From Adenanthera pavonina (Eukaryota > Streptophyta > Magnoliopsida > Fabales > Fabaceae), in NCBI GenBank assembly GCA_026686845.1, contig JAIVEN010000024.1, positions 4,265,501 through 4,329,500 of the forward strand: a DNA stretch of 64,000 nucleotides, written 5' to 3'. The translations under genes and the position numbers were made by a program. The stretch's first letter is position 1. Each line of letters opens with the position of its first letter. This document shows, in pieces, positions 32,478 to 44,892 of this stretch. The notes beneath the pieces were generated by a model that saw only the letters and a list, made by a program, of their open reading frames with translations, was not told where the DNA came from and made no database searches.

Positions 32478-34380
32478 GTTGACAAAATAGGCTACATGCC
32501 CTAAAACACACTAACGAGGCCCAAATCCACTCTGGGCTCACATACACTACCATACTAACTTCCCAACATCCAAAACCATGTAACCACCACAATACAACAT
32601 ACACATCACATACAACACAATTCCACATATATAACTATATGTACATCTATCCATAACAATCCTTATCCATGTTATACATTCATTACAAAACCTTCTATCC
32701 TACTTGGCACAAGATACATATCCAAAACACATATATACTACATAGACCTAGTATTCCCACGTTCGATGCTACTCCCTCGGCTTCTCAGGACTAATGCCTG
32801 AACCGTCACCAAAAAGGTTAGTTCATGGATAGGGGTGTGAGACAATGTCTCAGTAACCGTGGACAACCATACACATATATATATACATATATCTCATACA
32901 ACTCATTAATGCAATATAAAATGAATGGAATGCATGTCTCCCTCGTACACAGTTAGAACCACTAGCTGTCATCATAACAGGACATTTCATATAGGTAATT
33001 CCCTTCCAACAGTCAGTGAAGACTGATTCCAGGACATCACCAAGCTCACCTTACACTAATGCAACCCGGCCAAAGGTTACACTAGTGCTCGGATCGTAGC
33101 TCTCCTTCCCCTAGACCACCTCGAATTGGTGGTGAATTAGGGAAGGTGCAATCCACTGCCGCCTGGCTCCCCTGGCCATAGGGGAGGATTAGGGGAGAAG
33201 GATCCCATCCTTATCCTCGCTAATCATATCTCATATCATCATATTTTATATCATCATATATTATATCGTATCGTCATGACCACCCAATCCACCATATATC
33301 ACAATCTCACAATGCCATGTGGTAATGCTCATATCATCATATAATCATCATCATCATCATATGTCACAATGTCATGCATGCATCATGTCATGTCATATCA
33401 ATATCATTCTCTCTAATCATCATCATAATCGTCATAGTCATCATAATCGTCATCTAGTTATGTGCATACCACGATATGTAGAAAATAGTACACAAAAACA
33501 CATATATATTGTGGTATGAAAGAAACATGCATATATATATATACAAATATACATACTATCATACTATACAAACAATACAATACAAACAAATGCTCGGTTA
33601 CCTTAAGTGTCAATACCATACATGCAGATTCCACGAACTTCTCGATTGTCCAACACACTTGAACACCTCTCGGGCTACCAAACAACCTTCACAATATTAC
33701 AATTCTACCAATTAACACAATATACCATTACACCAAACATCACAATTCAGCCAATTTAGCCTAACCCAAGGTTCGAACACCCCTTTCATGCATCAATAAG
33801 TTCTTGAGAACCATTCAAACACTACTCAACCTAGGGTTAAGCTTATCATGCATAAACCCTTCAAAACTCATATCCAAGAAACAAGAACACCAAAACACAC
33901 TTCCTTAGCCTCATATCATCTAATTCAATCGGTGGATTCCTTCCCAAATAGGAAATCCCAACTCATAACTGAAAAACCCCAAATTTAGATATAAGGAAAT
34001 GGAGAGTGAGGAGTAGAGATCACTTATCAACGTGAATCCAAGCTCTTGAGGTCCAAAAATCACTTCCAAAGCCCAGAAATCTCGAACCCTAGCACAACTC
34101 TGGCATTCTTCTCCATCACTCCCTTTCGTTTCTTTCTTTCTGTTTGTCTGAAATGTTTCTGATTTAAACCAGAAACATGGCTGTCGCCACTACTTCAAGG
34201 CAGCTCGCCGCTAATCCACCATGTTTCAACCAAAAAATACCATTGGACTTGCTCTCGCTGCGGTGACCCTACTTCTAGCTGTGGTGTGGTGCTCAATTTT
34301 TCCTCTACTTGAGCCTTCCTTAGTCATATTTCCTCTGGTTTTACACACAATGCCAAAACAAAGTCATGAGGGGTGTTGCA
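32478..34380 (-). repeat. Gypsy 3' LTR, left-truncated
   Basis: It joins Cassandra at 32478 inside a segment that corresponds to about 24435 of the solo LTR, so about 0.6 kb of LTR is missing on the left. It ends GAGGGGTGTTGCA at 34380 next to the purine tract. It contains CATCAT-type microsatellite around 33320-33450. Confidence 0.82.
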
Positions 34381-35844
34381 CTCTCCCATCCTTATAAGAA
34401 TTTCATGCTCAAAATTTCAACTCTTACCTCAGGAAAAAATCTTTGGATACTTTCTTCGCATGGATTCTTCTATCTCACACGTGACATCATTGGATGTCAA
34501 GCCCAACATAGGACCTTTGTCAACTTAATGGTCTTATTTCTCAACTGTTTTCCCTTAATGTCAAGAATTTGTAATGGTGTCACCTCAAAAGTCAGATCCT
34601 CTTGCACTTGAACTGCCTTATCATCAATTATATGAGATGGATTCGGATGATACTTCTTGAGTTGAGACATATGGAAAACATCGTATAATCCAGTAAGATT
34701 AGGTGGTAGTGCCACTTGATATGGTATTGGCCCAATTCGCTCCAGAATTTGGTATGGACCCATGTACTGTGGAGTGAGCTTCTTCGCTCGAATTGATCTT
34801 CCAACACTAGTAGTAGGAGTGACCTACAAAAACACATGATCTCTTGCATCAAACTCCAATGGTCTCCTCCTTCTATCTGCATAACTCTTCTGCCGACTTT
34901 GAGCAGTAAGAAGCTTCTGACGAATACTTTCTATTTGTCGAGAGGTTTGATCCACAATATCCGGGCCCAAAAGACTCCTTTCACTGAGTTCATCCCAATA
35001 TAATGATGACCTGCACTTCCTACCATACAATGTTTCATACGGAGCCATTTGCAAACTCGAGTGGAAACTGTTGCTGTAGGCAAATTCAACCAATGGCAGA
35101 AACTGATCCTAATTGCTATTGTTTTCCAGAACACACGTCCGCAGCATATCCTCCAGAGTTTGAATTGTCCTTTCAGTCTACCCATTAGATTGAGCGTGAT
35201 AAGCGGTTCTGAAACTCAATTTCGTACCCATGACCTTCTGAAGAGATTTCCAAAACCTGGATGTAAACCTAAGATCTCTGTCCGACACAATATTCATCAG
35301 GACTCTATGCAGCCTCACAATCTCATTCACATACAATTAGGCCAACTTCTACATCAAAATAGTTTCCCGAATTGGAAAGAAATGGGCCAACTTCGACAAC
35401 CTGTCCACAATGACCCATATTCCATTGTGTCCTGAAGAGGTCATCGATAATCCCATCATAAGATCCATGGAAACGTTATCCCATTTCCACTCCGGGATCT
35501 CCAAAGTTTGCAACATACCAGCAAGTAATTAGTGCTCAATCTTTACCTTCTAACAGATTAGACATCTTGCTACATACTCTGCGATGTCCTTTTTCATACC
35601 TGGCTACCAATAACCAAGCTTCATATCTTGGTACATCTTGGTGGTACCTGGGTGAATAGTGTACCTGCTTTTATGAGCTTCTTCCAAAATAATTTCTCGC
35701 AACCCCGTAACATTTGGCACACAAATCCGACTATAGTACCGGATGATACCATCTTCAAAAATATCAAAGTCTTAGGTCTCTGCCATTTCAATCTGTTCTT
35801 GAATGCCCAAAAGATAGTCATCCCCTAACTGAGCATAGTAAATG
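34381..35844 (-). pseudogene. Gypsy integrase remnant
   Basis: Several frames on the minus strand together cover integrase. The HHCC zinc motif lies near 35690-35560 (HKSRYTIHPGTTKMY, then a stop where a Trp is usual, then KKDIAEYVARC). The region with MVEFAYSNSFHSSLQMAPYE and YGRKCRSSL is at 35093-34824. The C-terminal part, MGPYQILERIGPIPYQVALP to FHMSQLKKYHPNPSH, is at 34763-34497. At least two frameshifts and several stops separate the parts. A purine-rich GGATGGGAGAG (plus-strand complement at 34381-34391) abuts the LTR as the polypurine tract. Confidence 0.85.
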
Positions 35845-37075
35845 TGTTGAATTAAGAGTTTTGATGATTCCAAACCAACAATCAAGAGCTTCGATTGAAG
35901 ATATCAAAGGAGCTTAAAATAATTCAAGTGAAGAGATTCAGAGTAATTGCTGTTAGATCTGTTATAGGTTCCTTAGTTTTAGCTAGAAATGGGTAAAAGG
36001 TTTTGATTTGAAGAAAAGATGTTTTTAAACCTTGATTTTATGTTAAATCTTGACTTATTTGAAAAACACCCACAAACAGACGAAGTTTGAGAAGTTTAAA
36101 CTGAACTGTCATATGGGAAATTCGAACTTTGCCTTTGGAAATTCGAATTTCGGGCTAAAAATGAATAAGTCTGAAGAGATGCTCCTCTGTCAGATGAATT
36201 TTGATTCTCCAAAGTTCGAATTTTTATATGAGTCTGAAAGAAGCCTTTTGTGACAGACGAACTTCAAGTCTTCAAAATTCAAATTTCAAGCAGAATGCAA
36301 TTTGTGAAAACCAAAGAAATTCGTCTGAAATAATGTTAAGGTTCATCTGAAATCAAGATGAAATTGAGTTTCAAAAATACTATCTGACAGATGAACTTTG
36401 GCTTTCCAATATTCGAATTTTCATATAAGTCTGAAAGAAGCTTCTTTGAAACAGACGAACTTTGAGTCTTCAAAATTCGAATTTCAAACAAACACAACTT
36501 ATGAAAATGGAAGAAATTAATCTGAAACAATGTTAAAGTTCATCTGAGATCAAGAATAATTTAAGTTTCAAAACTGCTTTCTGTCAGACGAACTTTGAAC
36601 ATTAAAATTCAAATTTCAGAAGCTAAGATTACAAGTATGTTGAAATGAAATGATGACATATGAATAACAGAGTTTTCAACTTCGAATGTTGAAGTAAGTC
36701 TGAAGAGAGGTCTCTCTGACAGACGAACTTCACTCTTTCAACATTCGAATTTCGAAGAAAGTGAAACACCATGCCTTTTGAACGTACTAGGAACAGATGA
36801 ATTTTGGGCTTCCAAAATTCAAATTTCGAGGGCACTGTAGAAAATTGAAAACACTGTTCATACTTAACAGAAAAACTTTCTTCTTGAAAATTCGTATGTC
36901 ACAACGTGAAAACATTTTACAAGTTTCAAAATTTGAATTTCACTTCATGAACAGACAAACTTCGTATTTTTACGTTGGAAGCTTTAACCTTCGGTTCCTT
37001 CGAAATTCGTCTGTTGACCAACCAAAATTCAAATTTCAGTATGTCAGAAGCATTAAATGGGAACAAACGAACATG
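35845..37075 (+). repeat. Partial 5' LTR of SIRE-like copia
   Basis: It aligns in order with the LTR at 49014-50684 over its first about 1.05 kb, including the bipartite GACGAACTTTG / AATTCGAATTTC motifs. It departs near 37065, after GCATTAAATG, before reaching the TATA box. Confidence 0.8.
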
Positions 37076-37228
37076 TTTCCAGCTCTTGTGCCTTAAAGAA
37101 AAATGAACTTAACAGGAAAGTTAAATGGGTTCCCAAGGGTACATCAGTATCTAGGGAAAAATCTACTGACCAAAAAGGACTGAAACAAATTTGGGTACCT
37201 AAAAGGAAAACATGAACATTATTTTGTA

Positions 37229-40200
37229 GGTCTGTCTCAAAGCTAAGAAGAGCAACAAATTGTATATGGACAGTGCCTGCTCAAGTCACATGACTGGTGA
37301 CAAGGAGAAGTTCATCACTCTTAGAGACAAGAAAGGAGGAAAAGTGACCTTTGGAGGTGATCAATATAGCAAGGTTGTTGGCATTGGCATTATGGGCAAA
37401 AATCCAGAAACATCCATTGAAGAGGTGTTGTTTGTGATCGGCCTCAACCACAACTTGCTGAGCGTGAGTCAGACCCGTGATAAAGGAAATTGGGTGCTGT
37501 TTGACTCAAAGTTTTGCCTGGTCATCAGAAAAAGTGATCACAAAGTAATCCTCAAAGCTCAAAGGGATGGTAACTGCTACACTATTGATCTTGATGAACT
37601 TCCTCCCTTGGATTCTGTATGTTTAATTAGTCAGGATTATGATAGTTGGTTATGGCATAGGAGATTAGCTCATGTTAACATGAATCAATTGTCTAAACTG
37701 GTTAAAAATGAGCTAGTAATTGGCCTGCCAAAAATATCTTTTGAAAAGGACAAAGAATGTGATGCATGCATAAGAGGGAAACAAATTAAATCATCTTTTA
37801 AATCTAAAAATGTAGTTACCACAACTAGACCACTTGAATTACTGCATATAGACTTAATTGGACCATCTAGGGTGAAAAGTCTTGGTGGTAATCTGTATGT
37901 GCTTGTAATTGTAGATGATTATTCTAGATTCACTTGGACATTATTTCTATCCTCTAAAAGTGATACCTTTGATGCCTTTGTAACCTTAGCTAAGAAAGTG
38001 CAAAATGAGAAAGGTATTTCTATTGTGTCTATCAGGTCAGACCATGGAGGAGAGTTTGAAAATGCATACTTCCTGGAGTACTGCAATGAACATGGGATTG
38101 ACCATAACTTCTCAGCTCCAAGGACCCCTCAACAGAATGGGGTAGTAGAAAGGAATAACAGAACTATTGGAGAGATGGCCAGAGCTATGCTGAATGAGAA
38201 GGAACTCTCTCAAGTGTTTTGGGCTGATGCAGTGAATACAGCAAGCTACATCATAAATAGAGCCTACGTCAGACCAATCCTTGGGAAGACTCCATACGAG
38301 CTGTACAAGGGAAGAAAGCCAAATCTGTCCCATCTCCATGTGTTCGGATGCAAATGCTTCGTTCTCAACAATGGGAAAGAAAATCTGGGTAAGTATGATG
38401 CCAAATCCGATGAAGGTATATTTCTGGGCTATTCTAGTAGGAGTAAGGCTTATAGAGTTTATAATAAAAGATCAAATGTGGTAGAAGAATCTGTGCATGT
38501 GGTTTTCATCGAAAATGAAACTGTTTCAAAACATGTTACCAATGAGGATAATCTTGCTTTCAATTTTGAAAAACTAGGCATTTCTGATAAAAGTAAAACT
38601 GAACCTCTAAAGATATCTGAATCTGTTAACATAGAGGAAGATATCCAGGAGAAAGAGTTTGATGAAGAAAATAATGAAGAAACATCTCAAGAACTCCCTA
38701 GAGCTTGGAGATATGAAAGGAATCATCCTGTTGATCAAGTGATAGGGGATGTTCAAGAGAAAGTCAAAACCAGAAAACAGTTAAGGGACAAAATGCTAAA
38801 CTGTGCTTTCATTTCACAAATGGAACCCAAATGTGCTGAAGAAGCCTTAACTGATGATTACTGGATTTTAGCTATGCAAGATGAACTAAATCAGTTTGAA
38901 AGAAATCAAGTTTGGGATTTAGTGCCTAGGCCCAAAAATCATCCTGTCATTGGTACCAAATGGGTTTTCATAAATAAACTTGATGAATCTGGAACAATAA
39001 TCAGAAATAAAGCTAGATTGGTTGCTAAAGGGTACAATCAGGAAGAAGGTATTGATTTTGAAGAAACCTTTGCACCAGTAGCTAGATTAGAAGCTATAAG
39101 AATACTGCTAGCATATGCATGCATGAAAAATATTTTACTGTATCAAATGGATGTAAAGAGTGCCTTTCTAAATGGATATATCATGGAAGAGGTTTATGTA
39201 GATCAACCTCCAGGTTTTGAGGATTCTACAAAGCCAAACCATGTTTATAAACTGAAGAAAGCTCTTTATGGTTTAAAACAAGCCCCTAGAGCATGGTATG
39301 AGAGACTGAGCAATTTTCTAACTAAAAAGGGGTTCAATAGAGGCAAAGTTGACACAACTTTATTCACTAAGAAAGAAAATAAAGATTTACTAATTGTTCA
39401 AATCTATGTTGATGATATTATTTTCGGTGCTACTAATGAAGCTCTTTGCAAGAAATTCTCTGAGTTAATGCAGGGAGAATTCAAGATGTCCATGATAGGT
39501 GAATTCAACTTCTTCCTTGGACTGCAAATTAGATAGCTTGATGATGGTATCTTTCTCAGTCAATCCAAGTATCTAAAGGAGCTGCTAAAGAAGTTTGGAA
39601 TGGAGAATGCCAAGCCAATGGGAACACCTATGGCTACTGCAACCAAACTGGACATGGATGAGAATGGGAAGATGTTTGACATTACTCAGTACAGAAGAAT
39701 GATTGGATCCCTACTGTACTTAACAGCCAGCAGACCTGACATTATGTTCAGTGTCTGTATGTGTGCAAGGTTCCAATCATGCCCCAAAGAGACCCATGCA
39801 ACAGCTGTGAAAAGAATTTTCAGATATCTTATTGGAACATCACAGATGGGTCTTTGGTATCCAAAAGGCAATGGAGAAGATCTCAAAGGATATACTGATG
39901 CTAATTTTGCAGGATCCAAAACTGACAGAAAAAGTACAAGTGGAACTTCTCAGTTTCTTGGAGGATCCCTGGTTTCATGGTTCAGCAAAAAGTAAAATAG
40001 TGTGGCCCTATCCACTGCAGAAGCTGAGTATGTTGCAGCTGGAAGCTGTTGTGCCCAAGTCATCTGGATGAGGCAACAGCTTGAAGATCTTGAGGTTAAA
40101 ATGAAAGAGATACCAATCATGTGTGACAACCAAAGTGGAATAAATATCACCAAGAATCCTGTCATGCATTCAAGGATGAAACACATTGAAGTTAGGCACC

Positions 40201-40355
40201 ACTTCATAAGGGATCACGTTCTGAAAGGAGAAGTTAAGCTGGAGTACATCCCAACAGAGGATCAAGTTGCTGATATACTCACAAAGCCTCTATCAGAAGA
40301 TAGGCATTGCAAAATCAGGAGAGAATTGGGTATGGTAAATCCCAATGAACTGTAA
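37229..40355 (+). pseudogene. SIRE-like copia pol, two nonsense codons
   Basis: One frame covers the protease end (YMDSACSSHMTGD), the GAG-pre-integrase motif (WHRRLAHVNMNQL), integrase, RT and RNase H. The integrase catalytic acids are all present: Asp 37851-37853, Asp 38040-38042 and Glu 38148-38150. RT keeps YVDD at 39405-39416. Two stops interrupt the frame, TAG 39534-39536 and TAA 39993-39995, both at positions where the family has Gln. No frameshift is seen over 3.1 kb, making this the best-preserved coding frame in the window. It lacks gag and most of the protease, and the copy has no 3' LTR, so it cannot move by itself. Confidence 0.92.
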
Positions 40356-40850
40356 GTTATTCTCGTGTAATCTTATTTTCAAAGGATAATTCTAACTTTA
40401 GCATCGGAGTATGTTTAATTTAAGTTGCAGGTGCTCCTCACAAGATTCAATGGCAATAAACTTGAATATTGGAGCACACCAGAATGGAACAACCAGAAAG
40501 TGAAGTAAATGACGAACATCCTAAGTTCTGGATGCATTCTGTAAGTTTTTAAAGATGATATTCGTATTTTAAATGTGTGTTAGACGTATTTTGCTTCATA
40601 AACTATGTTTTTGAACTGGTCAAAGTGGTCAACATTCGAATTTTAGTTGACCAACAGACGAACTTTGACTTATTATGCTTTGGAACAGTTCTCGATGATG
40701 CCTCAAAATTCGTCTGTTGAATCTTGGAAGTTTGAATTTGCAAAAATAAAAATTTCAAAGTTATGTTTTTCCATCACTATTATACGAATTATCACTTCTT
40801 AGCATATGAATGATGGACAACCTTTACAAAAGTTGAAAGATTAGAACCCG
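40356..40850 (+). other. 3' noncoding part of the copia fragment
   Basis: It contains one AACAGACGAACTTTG and nearby TTCGAA-like words as in the LTR, but no LTR boundary. The junction back to gypsy lies near 40845-40860, where CCCGAATGGCAT is present twice 17 bp apart. Confidence 0.55.
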
Positions 40851-40854
40851 AATG

Positions 40855-41110
40855 GCATTGGTCAACCCGAATGGCATCACAAGAAATTATAATGACCATA
40901 TCAAGTTTGAAATGCCGTTTTAAGCATATCTTTAGCATGCACTTGCAATTGATCGTATCCTGACCTCAAATCGATTTTCAAGAATATGGAGGCACTTGCC
41001 AATTGATCAATCAAGTCTTCAATCCTAGGCAAAGGATATTTATTCTTGATCGTCACTCGGTTTAGTTGCCTGTAATCAATACACAATCTGAGGCTACCAT
41101 CCTTCTACTT
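40855..41110 (-). pseudogene. Gypsy reverse transcriptase, N-terminal part only
   Basis: The minus-strand frame 41086-40901 reads MCIDYRQLNRVTIKNKYPLP and then IDLRSGYDQL, the first motifs of gypsy RT. It stops at the copia junction, so the catalytic YxDD motif and RNase H are lost. Confidence 0.85.
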
Positions 41111-41870
41111 GACAAACAACACTGGAGCTCCCCAAGGCGAGATACTAAGTATAATAAAACCTCTTTTAACAAATCCTCAATCTACTTCTTGAGTTCCTTC
41201 AATTCAAACGGTGGCATTCAATATGGAGCCTTCAAAATAGGACTTGTCTCGGGCACCAATGGAATGGAAAACTCCAGTTCTCGTGGTGGTGGCAAACCGG
41301 TAATCTCCTTGGAAACACATCAGGGTATTCATTCACAATCGGGTATCTTTTGACACCACCTTCGATACCCATGTTCACAGAGAAGAAAACTAGAAACCTT
41401 TGACATCCTTTCTTCAGATACCTGTCAGCTTGGGCAAAGGACAAATAAACATTCTCATCCCCTTCAACGCTAGGGATATTCATCGGCAAAGACACAGTCT
41501 TCCGAGCACAGTCAAGAATGACATTATTCACCTGTAACCAATCCATCCCAATTATCACATTAATCTCTTGCAACGGCAAACAGATTAGATCAGGGTAGTG
41601 CTTCAGTGTTCAAAACGAACCACACAATTTAGACAAGCTTGAGCAGTTCTTAATGAAACTCCAATGGGTGTGGATACCGACAATTCAAAAGGCAACTCCA
41701 TTGCCACAATAACCAATCTCTGAGCACAATCAAAAGAAATGAAGGAATGCATGCACCTAAGTCAAACAAAGCATGAATAGAGTAACCGTTGATTTTAAGT
41801 TTACCTCTGATCAGATTGGGCACTGCATCCGCTTCATGTTGGGTGATGGCAAAGACTCATCTGGGCATTG
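41111..41870 (-). pseudogene. Gypsy aspartic protease and linker
   Basis: The frame 41579-41232 carries the retropepsin C-terminal words (NVIIGMDWL) followed by the linker typical of Tekay/Del polyproteins (NEYPDVFP). An active-site-like HALFD segment lies near 41775 in another frame, so at least one frameshift divides the domain. Confidence 0.72.
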
Positions 41871-43090
41871 TGGGCCTCCTCATCACATCTTCACGCCTTG
41901 GCTAATGACAACTTAGTGCAATATGTCCTGGTCTCCCACAATTAAAACAAATCAAGCACGGACGGTCACCATGGCTAAACCCACATTTTGTGCACAGATT
42001 TGATGTACTACTTGAACCATACTGGGATAAAGCTTAATCTCTCCTTGCATACTCGTTTTGACTGGAACTTCCCTATTTAAAGCCTCCTCAATAAAAGGAT
42101 CCTCTGCCAAACTGACCTCTGCTGGACTAATCTCTGCCAAATCTGCCTCTTCCTCTACCATGGCGACCTCTATTATGGCGACCTCTTCCTCCACTAGAAC
42201 CTGTACTGCCACCGCTGCTACCACTACCTGAACTATTTCCTTTATTGATTCCTCGTGTAGGTCCTAGGTGAGAAAATGCCCAAATCATGGAATTTCTTCT
42301 ATGCTCCTCGGCCTCCTTCATTCATCTGTATAGGGCACATATCTTCACACACAAGTTCTCAAAGGACACAAACTCCACCATAGATAGCCCCACTCTTTAA
42401 TCTCTAGATAGGCTCCCTCAAACAACCTCTGAGCCATCCACCTATCATCAAGGAAATTATTCAGATAAGTGGAATACTTGGCTAAGTCCAGAAATTATCA
42501 ATATAGTCGTCTGCTGATAGATTCCCTTGTTGGAAAGCTAGGAACTCAGCCTCTTTCTGCATCATTAGGGCTGGAGGGACATAGTGTGCAAAGAACCCTT
42601 CCTTAAACTGTTTCCATGTCATCGAAGGATTCATCACTTCAACACTCGGGAGAACACTCCTTCACCAACGCTTAGCCTTCTTCTCAAGCTTAAATACTGC
42701 CAGTTGCATCCTTTGCTCCGAGGTGCAATCTATTACACTGAAGATGATCTCTAATTGCTCTATCTAATTCTCAGCCTGTGAAACATCCATTGTACCTTCG
42801 AAAGTCAGGGGATTGAACTTCCAAAAGTCTATTAACTATGAAGAGATACCCCTTCTTCCAATTCTTAGGGCTCTTTCAGGCTCCACCATATTCTCATTGT
42901 CATCCTCTCTTGCATTTAGATCCACAAACATGCTAGCCTTTTCATTCACATCACCTTGTTCCTGCATATTCATCTGCTCTTACAACCTGTTCAACGTCTC
43001 CCCCTGAGTATTTACTTGATTACTGAGGCCAGCCAATATCTCATGCATCTGCCTCATGAGATCACTATTACTTGGTCTCCCTCTACGAGA
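41871..43090 (-). pseudogene. Gypsy gag with zinc knuckle and Gly/Arg-rich segment
   Basis: On the minus strand, a zinc-knuckle-like CxxCGxxGHxxxxC occurs near 41950-41910. Upstream of it 42321-42127 encodes a Gly/Ser/Arg-rich segment (GSGSSGGSTGSSGG), usual before the knuckle. Farther upstream, frames over 42300-43090 fit gag but are broken by stops. The 5' end lies close to the primer site at about 43230. Confidence 0.7.
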
Positions 43091-43238
43091 CATTCTTCTT
43101 ACACATAAGCAATAACACATTCAATTATATGGTTCTAGACTAGCATTGTAGTGGGAATATAGTCTATGTATTTAAAATTGTGCCAAGTAGTACTTCAAGC
43201 AGAAACAATGGCCTAAAACTATTGCTCCAATACCAAAA

Positions 43239-44892
43239 TATAACAACCTACTCCCAATTACCTCCAAACTTGACCAAAACTTTTAAAAACCAACCAAACG
43301 CAACCCAAACATCTCAAAACAACTTCTCAACACTTCAGAATAGCGGAAATGAACCAAACAACACCAAAAACTGGGTTGGGGCCGCAGCTGCTACAGTATC
43401 ACGGTGGCTGCGGCTGCTACTCCCTCAGCTTTTCAGGAATAGTGCCTGAACCGTCACCTAAAAGGTTAGTTCATGGGAGAGGGATGTGAGACAATGTCTC
43501 AGTAACCGGGGACAACCACACACACACACATGTATACATATATCTCATCCAACTCATGAATGCAATGTAAAATGAATGGAATGCATGTCTCCCTCATACA
43601 CAACTAGAACCATGAGTTGTCATCATAATAGGACATTTCATATATGTAATTCCCTTCCAACAGTCGGTGAAGACTAATTCCAGGACATCACCAAGCTCAC
43701 CTTACACTAATGCAACCCAACCAAAGGTTACACTAGTGCTCAGACTGCAGCTCTCCTTCCCCTGGACCACCTCATGAATCGCTATAGGGGAGGATTTAGC
43801 AACAGGGATTCCATCCTTATCCATGCTAATCATATCTCATATCATCATATTTCATATCATCATAAATTATATCATATCGTTATCACCACCCAATCCACCA
43901 TATATCACAATCTCATAATGCCATGTGGTGATGCTCATATCATCATATAATCATCATCATCATATGTCACAATGTCATGCATGCATCATGTCATGTCATA
44001 TCAACATCATCATCTCTAATTATCATCATAATCGTCATAGTCATCATAATCATCATCTAGTTGTGTGCATACCACGATATGTAGAAAACAGTACACAAAA
44101 ACACATACAAATAAATGCCCGGTTACCTTAAGTGTCAATACCACACACGCAGATTCCATGAACTTCTCGAGTTGTCCAACATGCTTGAACACTTCTCAGG
44201 CTACCAAACAACCTTCACAATATCATAATTCTACCAATTAACACAACATACCATCAAACCAAACATCACAGTTCAACTAATTTAGCCTAACCCAAGATTC
44301 CAACACCCCTTTCATGCATCAATAAGCTCTTGAGAACCATTCAAACACTATTCAACAACATGCATAAACCCTTCAAAACTCACATCCAAGCAACAAGAAC
44401 ACCAAAACATACTTCCTTAACCCATATCATCCATTTCAATCAGTGGATTCCGTCCCAAATCGGAAACCCCAACTCATAACCGAAAAACCCCAAATTTAGA
44501 TAGAAGGAAATGGAGAGGGAGGAGTTGAGATCACTTATGCACGTGAATCCAAGCTCTTGAGGTCCGAAAATCACTTCCAAAGCCCCAAAAATCTTGAACC
44601 CTAGCACAGCTCTCACGTTCTTCTCTGTCGTTCCTGTTTATTTCTTTCTTTTTGTTCATCCGAAATGTTTCTGATTTGTACCCGAAACCTAACTCTCACC
44701 GTGGTTTCAGGGTAGCTCGCCTCGGCTCCACCATGTTTCAGCCAGAAAATGCCACTAGACTTGCTCTCACCGTGGTGGCCCTGCTTTCAGCCGTGGCGTG
44801 GAGCTCAATTTTTCCTCCACTTGAGCCTTTCTCTATTCTATTTCCTCCGGTTATGCACACAATGCCAAAACAAAGTCATGAGGGGTGTTACA
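43239..44892 (-). repeat. Gypsy 5' LTR
   Basis: It starts TATAACAACCTACTCC on the plus strand and ends GAGGGGTGTTACA. At 1654 bp it is shorter than the solo copy at 23830-26060 because a segment is missing near 43425, where the CGGCTGCTAC segment joins directly to the CCTCAGCTTTTCAGG segment. The primer site reads TGGTATTGGAGCAATAG on the minus strand next to it. Confidence 0.83.

Larger units (their letters stand above)
35845..40850 (+). mobile_element. SIRE-like copia fragment inside gypsy
   Basis: It starts TGTTGAATTAAG at 35845, the start of the SIRE-like LTR, and continues as LTR to about 37075. It then jumps to the end of gag/start of pol, so the LTR end, primer site and nearly all gag are deleted. 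Pol runs to 40355 and 3' noncoding DNA to about 40850; there is no 3' LTR. The gypsy sequence on the two sides is not contiguous, so the block arose with deletions at both ends and no TSD can be checked. Confidence 0.83.
32478..44892 (-). mobile_element. Ty3/gypsy element, Tekay/Del-like, with nested SIRE-like copia
   Basis: Order on the minus strand from the right: 5' LTR (44892-43239), Met-type primer site (about 43237-43225), gag with zinc knuckle, protease and the start of RT (to about 40855), a foreign copia block (about 40850-35845), integrase (35844-34381), purine tract and 3' LTR (34380-32478). Integrase after RT marks it as Ty3/gypsy; the LTR ends TGTAACACC/GGTGTTACA and the FHVSQL-type integrase end suit the Tekay/Del chromoviruses. 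Most RT and RNase H are missing at the copia block. The left LTR edge is replaced by Cassandra. Confidence 0.85.

Noticed and set aside
40901..41086. Free-standing reverse-transcriptase gene
   Set aside because: The short RT frame is the truncated start of the minus-strand gypsy pol; the rest is lost at the copia junction.
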